Source: an uncultured SAR116 cluster alpha proteobacterium
GTDB taxonomy: Bacteria > Pseudomonadota > Alphaproteobacteria > Puniceispirillales > Puniceispirillaceae
Length of the DNA: 64,000 nt
Direction of reading: 5' to 3'
Assembly (NCBI GenBank): GCA_902520575.1
Contig: CABYOG010000001.1
Span: forward strand, 1 to 64,000
Shown: positions 53,850 to 62,987 of the stretch, in pieces
Numbering within the stretch: position 1 is the first letter of the stretch
How the letters are laid out: each line of letters opens with the position of its first letter
Notes under the pieces: model-generated
The model's input: only the letters and a program-made list of their open reading frames with translations
Database searches by the model: none
What the model was told of the DNA's origin: nothing
Position numbers and translations under genes: made by a program

Positions 53850-55460
53850 TCAGCAATCCCTAAGGATTAAGTCTGCTGCTTTTTCAGCAATCATGAGTGT
53901 TGGTGCATTGGTATTTGCAGATGTAATTAAGGGCATAATAGACGCATCTACAACCCTTAAGCCATCCACACCATGCACACGTAAGTCAGGAGACACAACT
54001 GCCTCCTTATCTACACCCATCTTACAGGTTCCAACCGGATGATATACGGTACCACCACCTTGGCGAATGGCTCTCAAAATTTCTTTATCACTTTTTACAT
54101 CAATTCCAGGCACAACTTCTTCTTCCCAGAGGTCCCGGAATTTAGGTTGTACATAAATCTCTCGGAGAATTTTTATACCCTCAATCATGGTTTTTTGGTC
54201 AAGCTCTTCGCAAAGATAATTAGGCTCAATTCTTGGACTCTCATTTGGGTCTTGAGAGGTAATTTCGATTTTTCCACGGGAGCTTGGATGACATTGCCAT
54301 ATGGCACTGGTAAAACCTGAATATTTGTGCAGTGGCTCGCCCGGCTTGTCTACAGACAATGGCATTATAAACAGCTGAAGGTCAGGCTTTTGGTCAGGGG
54401 CAAACTTTGTTCGCATTGCCCCGCCAACCTGACCTGCTCCCACAGTGAGTGCTCCTTTTCCGTTTATTGCCCAATCCAAGCCCATCTTTATAAGAGAAAA
54501 GGGATTCCTTATCTGATTATTTAGAGATTTTTTCGACCGCATTCTTACAATCGTTCTCATCTGATAATGGTCTTGAAGGTTTTTTCCCACTCCATTACTG
54601 TTCGATACCACATCAATCTCGAAGTTTTTGAGCAGTTTTCCCGGACCGATTCCAGATAGTTGTAAAATTTGAGGAGACTGTATTGAACCTGCCGATAGTA
54701 TTATTTCAGCTTCGGCGAAAACCTCAGAGACGACACCTTCTCTTGATAGTTGAACACCAATTGCTCTTTTGTTCTTGAAAAGAATTTTTGTTACCATTGT
54801 ATTTGTAAATATGGTAAGGTTTTTTCTGTTTTTGATTGGATTTAAAAAGGCGCTTGCAGAACTGCTTCGCCACCTTGAGCCAATGGAAAGATGATATCCC
54901 CCTACACCTTCAGTGGTTTCTGCATTGAAATCTGGGTTTGAAGGGAGACCGTACTCATTCGCCGCCTCAAGCCACGCTTCGCAATGTGGGTGTTGATTTC
55001 GCAATTGGGAGACTTGAAGTTCTCCGTGTTGTCCATGAAATTGCGAAGGAGGTCCTTTATAGCATTCTAATTTTCTGAAGTATGGAAGCACTTCTTGATA
55101 TGACCATCCTTTATTGCCAAGGGATGCCCAATCATTAAAATTTTCGTGTTGTCCACGAATAAATATTAGTCCATTAATGCTGCTCGAGCCGCCAATCACA
55201 CGTCCGCGTGGCCAATTAACAACCCGTCCGTCAAAGCCTGTACTTGGTTCTGTTGCAAAATGTCTTGATACGTCTGGGTTGTTCATTGTTTTATAATAAC
55301 CAACGGGCAGCTTCAGCCAGAAACCGTTATTCCATCCGCCAGCCTCAATGAGTAAAATACGGTTGTTTGGTCTTGCGCTCAGTCGATTTGCAAGAAGACA
55401 CCCTGCTGAACCAGCGCCTATTACTATATGAGTGAAATTTTGAACGTTTGTCTGATTCAT
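53850..55460 (-). CDS. GMC-family FAD-dependent oxidoreductase (second)
   Basis: 536 residues. The FAD motif GAGSAG is near residue 16. NWPRGRVIGGSSSINGLIFIRG and GSIQSPQILQLSGIGPG are the two PROSITE-type GMC signatures. The catalytic His is in YHPVGTCKMG and the Asn in SANTNAPTLMIAEKAADL. It is transcribed with the aldehyde dehydrogenase downstream (37-bp gap), which supports oxidation of an alcohol and then its aldehyde. The substrate is unknown. Confidence 0.9.
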   Translation of the reverse strand: MNQTNVQNFTHIVIGAGSAGCLLANRLSARPNNRILLIEAGGWNNGFWLKLPVGYYKTMNNPDVSRHFATEPSTGFDGRVVNWPRGRVIGGSSSINGLIFIRGQHENFNDWASLGNKGWSYQEVLPYFRKLECYKGPPSQFHGQHGELQVSQLRNQHPHCEAWLEAANEYGLPSNPDFNAETTEGVGGYHLSIGSRWRSSSASAFLNPIKNRKNLTIFTNTMVTKILFKNKRAIGVQLSREGVVSEVFAEAEIILSAGSIQSPQILQLSGIGPGKLLKNFEIDVVSNSNGVGKNLQDHYQMRTIVRMRSKKSLNNQIRNPFSLIKMGLDWAINGKGALTVGAGQVGGAMRTKFAPDQKPDLQLFIMPLSVDKPGEPLHKYSGFTSAIWQCHPSSRGKIEITSQDPNESPRIEPNYLCEELDQKTMIEGIKILREIYVQPKFRDLWEEEVVPGIDVKSDKEILRAIRQGGGTVYHPVGTCKMGVDKEAVVSPDLRVHGVDGLRVVDASIMPLITSANTNAPTLMIAEKAADLILRDC

Positions 55461-55561
55461 TGCCTATTTCCAGTCTTTCTACAAATGAAGTGTCTATTAA
55501 ACAGAGAAACAATACAATGGCATTATCAAACAATTTCAGCGTTATAGTTCAGGCTTTGGCC

Positions 55562-56398
55562 CTAATTCTTTGAAATCTTACTGGCTATTCTGAAAGAAAC
55601 TAGTCCTGCTCCAACAATCAATGCACAGCCTATGAAAATTATGAAGTTAAACTCGTCCTTAAAGAAAAATATACCGATTGAAGATGCAAAAAGTAATTGT
55701 AAATAGGCAAATGGCTGGATAGTGGCGGCTTCAACTGTTGATAAAGCTTTGATCAATAAGAAATGTCCAAACGCACCTACTACGCACAAAGCTCCCATCC
55801 AGAACCAGTCGCTACCTTTTGGAGGGTCCAAATGAAATACTAATAGGAAAAGCATCGCAGAGCCCCCAACGGTTGCCGCCCAAAAAAGACTTGTATAAGC
55901 ATCGTCAGTCTTTGAAGCAAAACGTGTAAGTATTCCATATATTGCCATTAAAACCGCTGCTGAAATTGCAAGAATACTTCCTGAATTAACAAGATTTGTG
56001 TCAGGTCTTAGAATCAAAATAACGCCAATAAAGCCTACTATAACTGCAATCCACTGACGCCAGCTTACATGTTCAGATAAAAGTGGTGCCGAGAGCGCCA
56101 ATATAATTAATGGATAGCTTGCGAATATTGAATGGAAATTCACAAGACCGTCCCTTACGGTACTCATAATTGCGAGCGAACTCATAAGTGCCAAAATAAG
56201 GCCGCGAATGATCTGTAATGGCGCATTTTTTGTGGATGCCATTCTCTTTAGGCTACCAATTATAAAGTGCCCGTAAAAAAGAACAAAAACTATAAAAAAT
56301 GCATATCTAATTGCCACTGTTGTAATGACATTATAGTTCTCTGCTAAGTGTCGTGAAAGACCATCTTGGACTGCAAAGCAGACCATGGCAACGACCAT
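55562..56398 (-). CDS. DMT-superfamily (EamA) transporter
   Basis: 278 residues, ten helices in two EamA repeats. MVVAMVCFAVQDGLSRHLAENYN at the start is typical, as are SIFASYPLIILALSAPLLSEHVSWRQWIAVIVGFIGVILILRPD (spread over helices 3-5) and ATIQPFAYLQLLFASSIGIFFF. AAGGA precedes the ATG. The frame is open about 20 codons further upstream without a standard start codon. The inner-membrane carrier's substrate is unknown. Confidence 0.82.
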   Translation of the reverse strand: MVVAMVCFAVQDGLSRHLAENYNVITTVAIRYAFFIVFVLFYGHFIIGSLKRMASTKNAPLQIIRGLILALMSSLAIMSTVRDGLVNFHSIFASYPLIILALSAPLLSEHVSWRQWIAVIVGFIGVILILRPDTNLVNSGSILAISAAVLMAIYGILTRFASKTDDAYTSLFWAATVGGSAMLFLLVFHLDPPKGSDWFWMGALCVVGAFGHFLLIKALSTVEAATIQPFAYLQLLFASSIGIFFFKDEFNFIIFIGCALIVGAGLVSFRIASKISKN

Positions 56399-56579
56399 AA
56401 ATCTTATTCCTTTTTGAGAGTTTGTGGAAATTATAAAGTCCTTCCGAATGCTGCTATTCTAAATCCTTGAATCATCCAGAACACCTTTCCTCAATTAATT
56501 TGTCAATCTTCAAACAAGAGGTACTATCAAATGGAAGAGTTAAACGCAGCAAACCTCAAAACTGCTATTGGAGTTGGTA

Positions 56580-57512
56580 ATGAACGAAATTAACGTTTCA
56601 CATCATTATTTGGATGTTGACGGGATTAAATGGCATTGGGTAGAGCAAGGTGAGGGCACACCAATTGTTCTTCTACACGGAATTCCAGAGAGTTGGCAGT
56701 GTTGGAAACATCAAATCCCAAGTTTATCAAAACAATTTCGCGTTATAGCTGTCGACTTAAAAGGGTATGGTAAGTCTGGTAAAGAGGACGGTGATTATTC
56801 AATGACCGCGGTAGCCTCAGAAATAATCAAACTTCTCAATTGTATTGAAGTAAGTAATTTTCATTTGGCTGGACATGATTGGGGTGTTGCCATCTCCGAT
56901 AATATAATAAATCAAGCACCGGATCGTGTGTTGCGATATATTCGTTGTTGTTTGTCTCTGCATGAATATGACCCTCGTAATTCTCTGCATCATCAGTGGA
57001 ATGCTGAGAATGTAGAGGAGGCTGCAAAATTAATGAATAAAGCTGAAGCTTACGTGAGAGTTTGGTTTGAGAGCTCCTGCAAGCCCGACCTCGTGCCTTC
57101 AGATGCTGAGCTGGAAGAAATAATTTTGGAGTTTTCAGAACCAGGAACAGGGGATGCCATTCCTCGGTATTTCCGTGATATTAGAAAAAGTGAGCCGGTT
57201 GACCTTTCAAAATTTAAAATGCCAATTTTGTATATTCATGGTGAGCATGATCCCCGTCAACCAATTGAATATTGTATTGGTATGGATGACTATTTGCCTG
57301 GGCTTGAGGCAATTTTAGTTTTGGACTCTGGGCATTTTGTGACACGTGAAAGGCCTCTTGAAGTAACGAATGCAATGGTTTGGTTTCTAAATTCAATGCT
57401 CGCATCTGGCCTTCCAATCTTCGAACGCTCAAGACATTACGGGTTGCCTACTCGGCCAGTCAAAGACCCCAAAACACAATTTGGGGTTAATGCAGTGACA
57501 ACAAAGAAGTAA
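56580..57512 (+). CDS. Alpha/beta hydrolase (epoxide hydrolase / dehalogenase type)
   Basis: 310 residues from the ATG at 56580, with GGAG; a TTG four codons earlier is open. HGIPESWQCW is the oxyanion-hole motif. The nucleophile is Asp in LAGHDWGVAIS, which places it with epoxide hydrolases and haloalkane/haloacetate dehalogenases rather than esterases. The charge relay is the Asp in HGEHDPRQP and the His in VLDSGHFVTRERP. An epoxide, halide or lactone substrate is possible. It is followed by the enolase-superfamily gene, 47 bp away. Confidence 0.83.
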   Translation: MNEINVSHHYLDVDGIKWHWVEQGEGTPIVLLHGIPESWQCWKHQIPSLSKQFRVIAVDLKGYGKSGKEDGDYSMTAVASEIIKLLNCIEVSNFHLAGHDWGVAISDNIINQAPDRVLRYIRCCLSLHEYDPRNSLHHQWNAENVEEAAKLMNKAEAYVRVWFESSCKPDLVPSDAELEEIILEFSEPGTGDAIPRYFRDIRKSEPVDLSKFKMPILYIHGEHDPRQPIEYCIGMDDYLPGLEAILVLDSGHFVTRERPLEVTNAMVWFLNSMLASGLPIFERSRHYGLPTRPVKDPKTQFGVNAVTTKK

Positions 57513-57559
57513 AGATGCTCCGTCTAAAAATATAAATTTTTGAAACAAGGGTTCGGTAA

Positions 57560-58678
57560 ATGATAAAGATACGAAGCTTGGAAACAGCTGTTTACAGATA
57601 TCCTCTTAAAACTCCTGTTCAGACATCTTTTGGAATCATGCGCGACCGCCCGATGGTTTTAGTTAAGCTGTTAGACGACGAGGGTGTTACTGGGATTGGT
57701 GAAATTTGGTGTAATTTTCCTTCGGTTGGAGCAGAACATCGCGCTAATCTGGTTAACAGCATTTTCTCACCATTACTCTCATCTCAGACATTTGAAAGCC
57801 CAGAAGATGCTTTTGATTACTTGACAAAAAATACGTGGGTTTTGGGACTTCAGACTGGAGAATTCGGTCCATTGGCTCAAAGCATTGCAGGCATTGATAT
57901 AGCGCTCAATGACCTTTTCGCTCGTAAGTTATCAAAGCCTTTATGGGAATTCTATGGTGGAAAAAAAAGTGAAGTACCTATTTACGCGAGTGGAATAAAT
58001 CCAAAGGGCGCTGAAAAAATGGCTGAAAATGCGTTAGACAAAGGGTTTAAAGCTCTCAAGCTAAAGATAGGTTTTGATAAGAAGAAAGACATTCAAAATA
58101 TAAAGTCTCTCAAAACACTTGTAGGTGAAAATGAAAAGCTCATGACTGATGCTAACCAGGCCTGGGATGTGAATGAAGCCCTGCAAATGATGGATAAAAT
58201 TTCAGAATATAATTTATCATGGTTGGAGGAACCAATACCAGTTGACCGTCCCAGCGATGAATGGAGAAAATTACATGAGACTGGCACAACGCCCCTTGCT
58301 GGCGGTGAGAATGTCATGGGAGTGCAGGGGTTTAACAGCTTGCTTTCTGAAGGCGTGTTAGACGTGATTCAGCCAGATTTAGCTAAATGGGGAGGGTTAA
58401 CAAAAACCATTCCTGTTGCTCAAAAAATAATATCTTCCCGAAAGAGTTATTGCCCCCATTATCTTGGAGGCGGTGTTGGTTTAGTTGCTTCGGCTCATGC
58501 TTTGGCAGCAGTGGGTGGGAATGGAATGCTTGAAGTTGATTTCAACAATAATCCACTTCGTTCATTAATTGTTGACCCTATGTTAGATAAATCATCAGGT
58601 TCTATGGAATTAGGAAAAGGCTATGGTTTAGGAATTGAGTTTGATTTTAAGCAGATTGAAGAATTCAGAGTTCTTTAA
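57560..58678 (+). CDS. Enolase-superfamily dehydratase/racemase (mandelate racemase subgroup-like)
   Basis: 372 residues. The N-terminal capping domain is followed by the TIM barrel. The catalytic K-x-K lies in KALKLKIGF. The metal ligands are Asp in LMTDANQAW, Glu in SWLEEPIP and Glu in LAGGENVMG. IQPDLAKWGGLTKT and a barrel-end His in SYCPHYLGGGVG make it closer to the mandelate racemase subgroup than to muconate cycloisomerases. It abstracts the alpha-proton of a carboxylate, often dehydrating an acid sugar. It converges with the GMC gene at 58732, 53 bp away. Confidence 0.85.
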   Translation: MIKIRSLETAVYRYPLKTPVQTSFGIMRDRPMVLVKLLDDEGVTGIGEIWCNFPSVGAEHRANLVNSIFSPLLSSQTFESPEDAFDYLTKNTWVLGLQTGEFGPLAQSIAGIDIALNDLFARKLSKPLWEFYGGKKSEVPIYASGINPKGAEKMAENALDKGFKALKLKIGFDKKKDIQNIKSLKTLVGENEKLMTDANQAWDVNEALQMMDKISEYNLSWLEEPIPVDRPSDEWRKLHETGTTPLAGGENVMGVQGFNSLLSEGVLDVIQPDLAKWGGLTKTIPVAQKIISSRKSYCPHYLGGGVGLVASAHALAAVGGNGMLEVDFNNNPLRSLIVDPMLDKSSGSMELGKGYGLGIEFDFKQIEEFRVL

Positions 58679-58731
58679 ATCGTTTTGAGTTTTGAATGTT
58701 ACGCAAGAAAACTTAGATCTCGTTCAAATTT

Positions 58732-60354
58732 TCAATTTCTTCCTAAAATCAGGTCAGCGCCTTTCTCTGCTATCATCATAACAGCAGCGTTTAAGTTCGC
58801 TGACACCATTGTTGGCATAATTGAAGCGTCTATAACACGTAAGTTCTGGATACCATGCACTTTTAATTGATGGTCAACAACTGACATTCGATTGGTTTTT
58901 GGCCCCATTTGGCAAGTGCCCATTAAATGATATATCGACTGACCGATCTCACGAGCTGAGTTTAAAAGCTCATCGTTTGAAACACAGTGCATTCCAGGAT
59001 AGGTCTCCTCTACAAAATATGGTTTGAGAGCGTTGGTCTGCGTCAGCCCCCGGCAAATTTTTATTGCCTCTACTATAACTCTTTGATCAATGTCTGCTTG
59101 AAGATAGTTAGGCTGGATTTCTGGATTATGAAACGGGTCAGTGTTTTTTGCTCTAACATAGCCGAAACTTTCTGGCCTGTGTTGCCACGTAGCTAGAGTA
59201 AAACCCGCATCTCTTTCCAAGGTAGATTGCATTCCATGTTGATGGGTCCCAGGGGTAAAGTTGATTTGAATGTCAGGTTGGTCTAGATTTTTATCAGACC
59301 GCAGGAAACAAAAAATTGCGGTAGGACCAAGTTCTAGAATTGAACGTCTTCCGATAAAGTATTTAAATATTTCCCCTAAAAGAGGTAAGCCTCTGGCCCG
59401 ATTGTTAATTGTGTTCACACCTTCCACGCGGCAGGTAAGGCGTGTTGCATAATGGTCCCTTAAGTTCTCACCAACACCTGGCAGTTCATGTTTAATCTTG
59501 CCACCAATTTTTTGAAGCAATTTTGAACAACCAACACCAGATAATTGCAGTAAGTGAGGTGAGTTAATTGCTCCTGCTGATAAAATTATTTCTTTATTTG
59601 CATAAATTGTTTTTTCTGCTTCCGCGCTTTTGCCGATCACGCAAGAGATTCCAATTGCCTTTTGTTTACTAAATATAATTCGCGTTACATGTGCGTGAGT
59701 TAGGATTTCAAGGTTTTGTCTTTTCCTTGCAGGATTTAGGAAGGCCCGAGATGCGCTCATCCTCGTTCTTCCTTTAACTGTTCTTTGAAGGTAGGATATA
59801 CCCTCTTGATCTGCCCCATTATAGTCGGGGTTTTTCTTTATTCCTAAGCTTTCTGCTCCATCCATAAAGGCTTCGCATAGTGTGTCATTCCAATTTAAGT
59901 CACTAATTGTGACCTCCCCAGTGGCACCCCGATAACTCTGGTCTTCTTTTGAAACATAGCTTTCAAAGCGCTTAAAATATGGGAGTATGTCATCGTATGA
60001 CCATCCTGAATTCCCCATTTGAGCCCATACGTCAAAATCCATTTTTTGCCCACGATTAAAGCCCATGCCATTAATTGAACTTGAGCCGCCCAGCACTTTT
60101 CCTCTGGGTGCTGGGATGATGCGACCGTTGGTTCCCTCTGAGGGACTGCTTTCATACATCCAGTTAAAATTCGGGTTAACTAGTGTTTTCATGAAACCAG
60201 CCGGGATATACAAAATTGGGTGCCAGTCACGTCCACCAGCTTCTAAAACCAAAACGCTGTGCTTGCCGCATGCACTAAGGCGGTTAGCAAGAATACATCC
60301 TGCACTTCCAGCACCCACTATGATGTAGTCGAAAGTTGTTTGGTTAATTTGCAT
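58732..60354 (-). CDS. GMC-family FAD-dependent oxidoreductase (third)
   Basis: 540 residues, FAD motif GAGSAG near residue 15. APRGKVLGGSSSINGMGFNRG and AGAINSPHLLQLSGVG are the GMC signatures. The catalytic region is YHLMGTCQMGP and SANLNAAVMMIAEKGADL. These keep the His and Asn but differ from the HPVGTC and NAPT seen in the other two copies, so its substrate range may differ. It is 33 bp downstream of the flavin monooxygenase gene on the same strand. Confidence 0.9.
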   Translation of the reverse strand: MQINQTTFDYIIVGAGSAGCILANRLSACGKHSVLVLEAGGRDWHPILYIPAGFMKTLVNPNFNWMYESSPSEGTNGRIIPAPRGKVLGGSSSINGMGFNRGQKMDFDVWAQMGNSGWSYDDILPYFKRFESYVSKEDQSYRGATGEVTISDLNWNDTLCEAFMDGAESLGIKKNPDYNGADQEGISYLQRTVKGRTRMSASRAFLNPARKRQNLEILTHAHVTRIIFSKQKAIGISCVIGKSAEAEKTIYANKEIILSAGAINSPHLLQLSGVGCSKLLQKIGGKIKHELPGVGENLRDHYATRLTCRVEGVNTINNRARGLPLLGEIFKYFIGRRSILELGPTAIFCFLRSDKNLDQPDIQINFTPGTHQHGMQSTLERDAGFTLATWQHRPESFGYVRAKNTDPFHNPEIQPNYLQADIDQRVIVEAIKICRGLTQTNALKPYFVEETYPGMHCVSNDELLNSAREIGQSIYHLMGTCQMGPKTNRMSVVDHQLKVHGIQNLRVIDASIMPTMVSANLNAAVMMIAEKGADLILGRN

Positions 60355-60387
60355 ACTCCGTCCTAAAAATTCTTCTTCTATTGATTT

Positions 60388-62004
60388 TTAAGAGCTTATT
60401 TTAAAGCCAGTATATCCGCCAGCTGCCACAGTTTCGCACTCGTCACGATAATTGTTTAAACCGTTAGCATAAGGCATAAAAACTCTTGGTTTTCCTGGTA
60501 TATTAGCTCCTAGATACCAAGAGTGACCTGCTTTGGGCATGAGTGTTTTATTGGCTATTTCAGTCACATATTTTGTCCAATTCTCTGCATCAATTTCTTT
60601 GGCCTCCACTTTAGTCATATTAGAGTTCGTTAAATATTTCAGGAGCTGAGTTATCCAATCTACATGCTGTTCAATTGATCTTGGCATGTTTGTGAGAACA
60701 GATGGGCTCCCTGGGCCAGTTATTGTAAAAAGATTGGGAAAATTAGGAATTGCCAAACCTAAATAAGTTTGAGGACCGCTACGCCAGAAATCCTCAAGTC
60801 TAATACCATTCTTGCCAATCAGACCCAATTTTTGCAACGAGCCGGTCATAGCATCGAAACCAGTTGCGAAAACAAGAATATCAACCCTAATTTTTTTCCC
60901 ATCCTCAAAAATAATTCCATTTTTATCGCACGATTTAATTGGACTAGTTCTCAAGTTTATGAGTTCGACATTATTTCGGTTAAAAGTTTCAAAATAGTTT
61001 GTGTCTATGGGCGGCCTTTTTGTCCCAAAGGGATGGTCAACAGGAGAGAGGTTCTTGGCAGTTTCCGCATCCTCAACGATTTCAGATATTTTTTTGCGGA
61101 TGAACTCTGATATTATTTCATTTGAGTTTTCATCTAGGATTATATCATCAAAGCTTTCCCTAAAACTTAATCCTCCTTTTTTCCAATTATTCTCGAGAAT
61201 TGCTGAACGCTCTTTCTCGTCCGTTTCACAAAGTTTTCGTGGGGGCGCTTTCCATGGGTGACCATGGCGGGAATCCAACATTTTCTCCCGCCACATTTCA
61301 ATTTTAGATATGAATTCAGAATGAAAGTTTTCCTCTAATTTGTGGTTTCTAGCAGGTACGCTGAAATTTGGTGTGCGCTGCAATACAAAGAGTTCTTTTG
61401 CCTCCTCAGCAATAACTGGGATTGCTTGTATTCCTGAAGAGCCAGTGCCAATTACTGCTACTGATTTATTTTGAAATTCAATTTTTTCATTAGGCCACTC
61501 TCCAGTGAAATAAATTTCCCCTTTGAATGTGGATAATTGAGGAATTTCAGGCTTGTTCGTGGATGACAAGCAACCTACAGCGGTGATCAAGAATTTGGAT
61601 GAATAAACTTTTCCAGACTCAGAGGTAAGACTCCAAATCTCCTTGTTTTCGTCCCAAGAACAAGAACAAATTCGTTCATTGAAATGAATGTCTTTTTTTA
61701 AGCTTAACTTATCAGCGCAGTAATTGAGATAATTTTGAATTTCTTCTTGGGCAGGATATCTCTCTGACCACTTCCATTCCTTTAATATTTCATCATTGAA
61801 GTAATAACAGTACGTATGGCTTTCTGAGTCACATCTAGCCCCTGGATATCGGTTCCAATACCAAGTTCCTCCGACCCCATCACCAGCCTCAATTATTTTT
61901 GCGTCTAAATTAAGTTGGTCTCGGAGACAATAGAGCTGATAAAGGCCAGAAAAACCAGCACCTATAATCAAAGCTTCGTGATGTTGAATTTTCTGATTGC
62001 TCAT
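60388..62004 (-). CDS. Flavin monooxygenase, Baeyer-Villiger (CHMO) type with altered fingerprint
   Basis: 538 residues, the normal length of type I BVMOs. GAGFSG (15-20) binds FAD, and GGTWYWNRYPGARCD (45-59) is the long BVMO-specific motif. IGTGSSGIQ is the NADPH Rossmann motif and LVFATGFDAMTG is the late FATG-type motif. The fingerprint FxGxxxHxxxWP reads FKGEIYFTGEWP (160-171), with Phe166 in place of the conserved His. It uses NADPH and O2 to oxygenate a ketone or perhaps a sulfide or amine. It lies upstream of the GMC gene, so an alcohol-ketone-ester route is possible. Confidence 0.85.
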   Translation of the reverse strand: MSNQKIQHHEALIIGAGFSGLYQLYCLRDQLNLDAKIIEAGDGVGGTWYWNRYPGARCDSESHTYCYYFNDEILKEWKWSERYPAQEEIQNYLNYCADKLSLKKDIHFNERICSCSWDENKEIWSLTSESGKVYSSKFLITAVGCLSSTNKPEIPQLSTFKGEIYFTGEWPNEKIEFQNKSVAVIGTGSSGIQAIPVIAEEAKELFVLQRTPNFSVPARNHKLEENFHSEFISKIEMWREKMLDSRHGHPWKAPPRKLCETDEKERSAILENNWKKGGLSFRESFDDIILDENSNEIISEFIRKKISEIVEDAETAKNLSPVDHPFGTKRPPIDTNYFETFNRNNVELINLRTSPIKSCDKNGIIFEDGKKIRVDILVFATGFDAMTGSLQKLGLIGKNGIRLEDFWRSGPQTYLGLAIPNFPNLFTITGPGSPSVLTNMPRSIEQHVDWITQLLKYLTNSNMTKVEAKEIDAENWTKYVTEIANKTLMPKAGHSWYLGANIPGKPRVFMPYANGLNNYRDECETVAAGGYTGFKISS

Positions 62005-62159
62005 TTAATTGCCTCTAAATTGCTCCAGACTAAAATCTGAAAGTCACACGCTCTTGTTTTACTTCAAAGAGTAAACGCCATCTAAAATATTTCAATCAAC
62101 AAAGATTTGTTTTCTTCAGATCAATGTGGTGCAATTAAACAGTAATTGGGAGCCAAACT

Positions 62160-62936
62160 ATGATTGACGTTTCGCAAAAATCAATTGTTGTGACCGGGGG
62201 TGCGAGCGGCATTGGAGCAGCAGTTTGTACTGCAGCGATTGAACAGGGTGCCTATATTGGCGTAATTGACATAGATGAAGACGCCGGGCGCACTATTTGT
62301 GGAAAATTAGGTGATAAAGCTTTTTTTGCAGCCGGAAATGTTGAATCTGAAAGTTCGATGAATGAGGCAATATCAAAGTTAAGTTCTGATATGCCTAATT
62401 TTAATGGTGCTGTTTGTTGTGCGGGGGTGATGCCAACACGAGAGCCAATAGTTGAGGCTCCATTAGAAAATTTTGATAGGGTGCTAAAAAATCACCTTAA
62501 TGGCACCTTTTTAACTTGTAAGTTATTAGGGAAGAAAATGCTTCAACATGGAGGTGGCTCAATAGTCACTCTATCTTCAGTTCTAGCAATAAGGCCAGGT
62601 CCAGTTCTTGCCTATGGTGCCGCAAAAGCAGGAATTATTAATTTAACGCAATCTTTAGCTGTGCAGTGGGGCAAAAAAAATATTCGAGTGAACGCTATTT
62701 GTCCTGGTTGGGTTGATACCCCATTCATAAGAAAACAAGAGGCAACGGGTCGTGATTTATCGCCCATAATCGAAATGACACCTCTCGGTAGACTGGCAGA
62801 ACCTCATGAAATTTCGAATGTTGTTATGTTTCTTTTGTCCGACGCATCTAGTGCAGTTACTGGCTCTGCGCTCGTTGTTGATTGCGGTATTACTTTAGCC
62901 GGTGGTTACATGCCATATGGAAGATTGCCTGATTGA
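62160..62936 (+). CDS. SDR-family NAD(P)-dependent oxidoreductase
   Basis: 258 residues. TGGASGIG near residue 13 binds the cofactor, with VIDIDED (Asp, favouring NAD+) after strand 2. CCAGVM replaces NNAG. The active site is the Ser in TLSSVLAIRPGPVLAYGAAKAG with Tyr-x3-Lys. The C-terminus has GSALVVDCGITLAGGYMPYG. It is divergent from the monooxygenase and followed after 51 bp by the hydroxyisobutyrate-dehydrogenase-like gene. Confidence 0.88.
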   Translation: MIDVSQKSIVVTGGASGIGAAVCTAAIEQGAYIGVIDIDEDAGRTICGKLGDKAFFAAGNVESESSMNEAISKLSSDMPNFNGAVCCAGVMPTREPIVEAPLENFDRVLKNHLNGTFLTCKLLGKKMLQHGGGSIVTLSSVLAIRPGPVLAYGAAKAGIINLTQSLAVQWGKKNIRVNAICPGWVDTPFIRKQEATGRDLSPIIEMTPLGRLAEPHEISNVVMFLLSDASSAVTGSALVVDCGITLAGGYMPYGRLPD

Positions 62937-62987
62937 TAAGAAAAATGGGTTATGTAATTTATCTCTTTTGATTTTTGGAAAGCAGTT

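Noticed and set aside
56399..56431. Non-standard ATT start for the DMT gene at 55562
   Set aside because: The ATG at 56398 has its own AAGGA site, so a rare ATT start is not needed.
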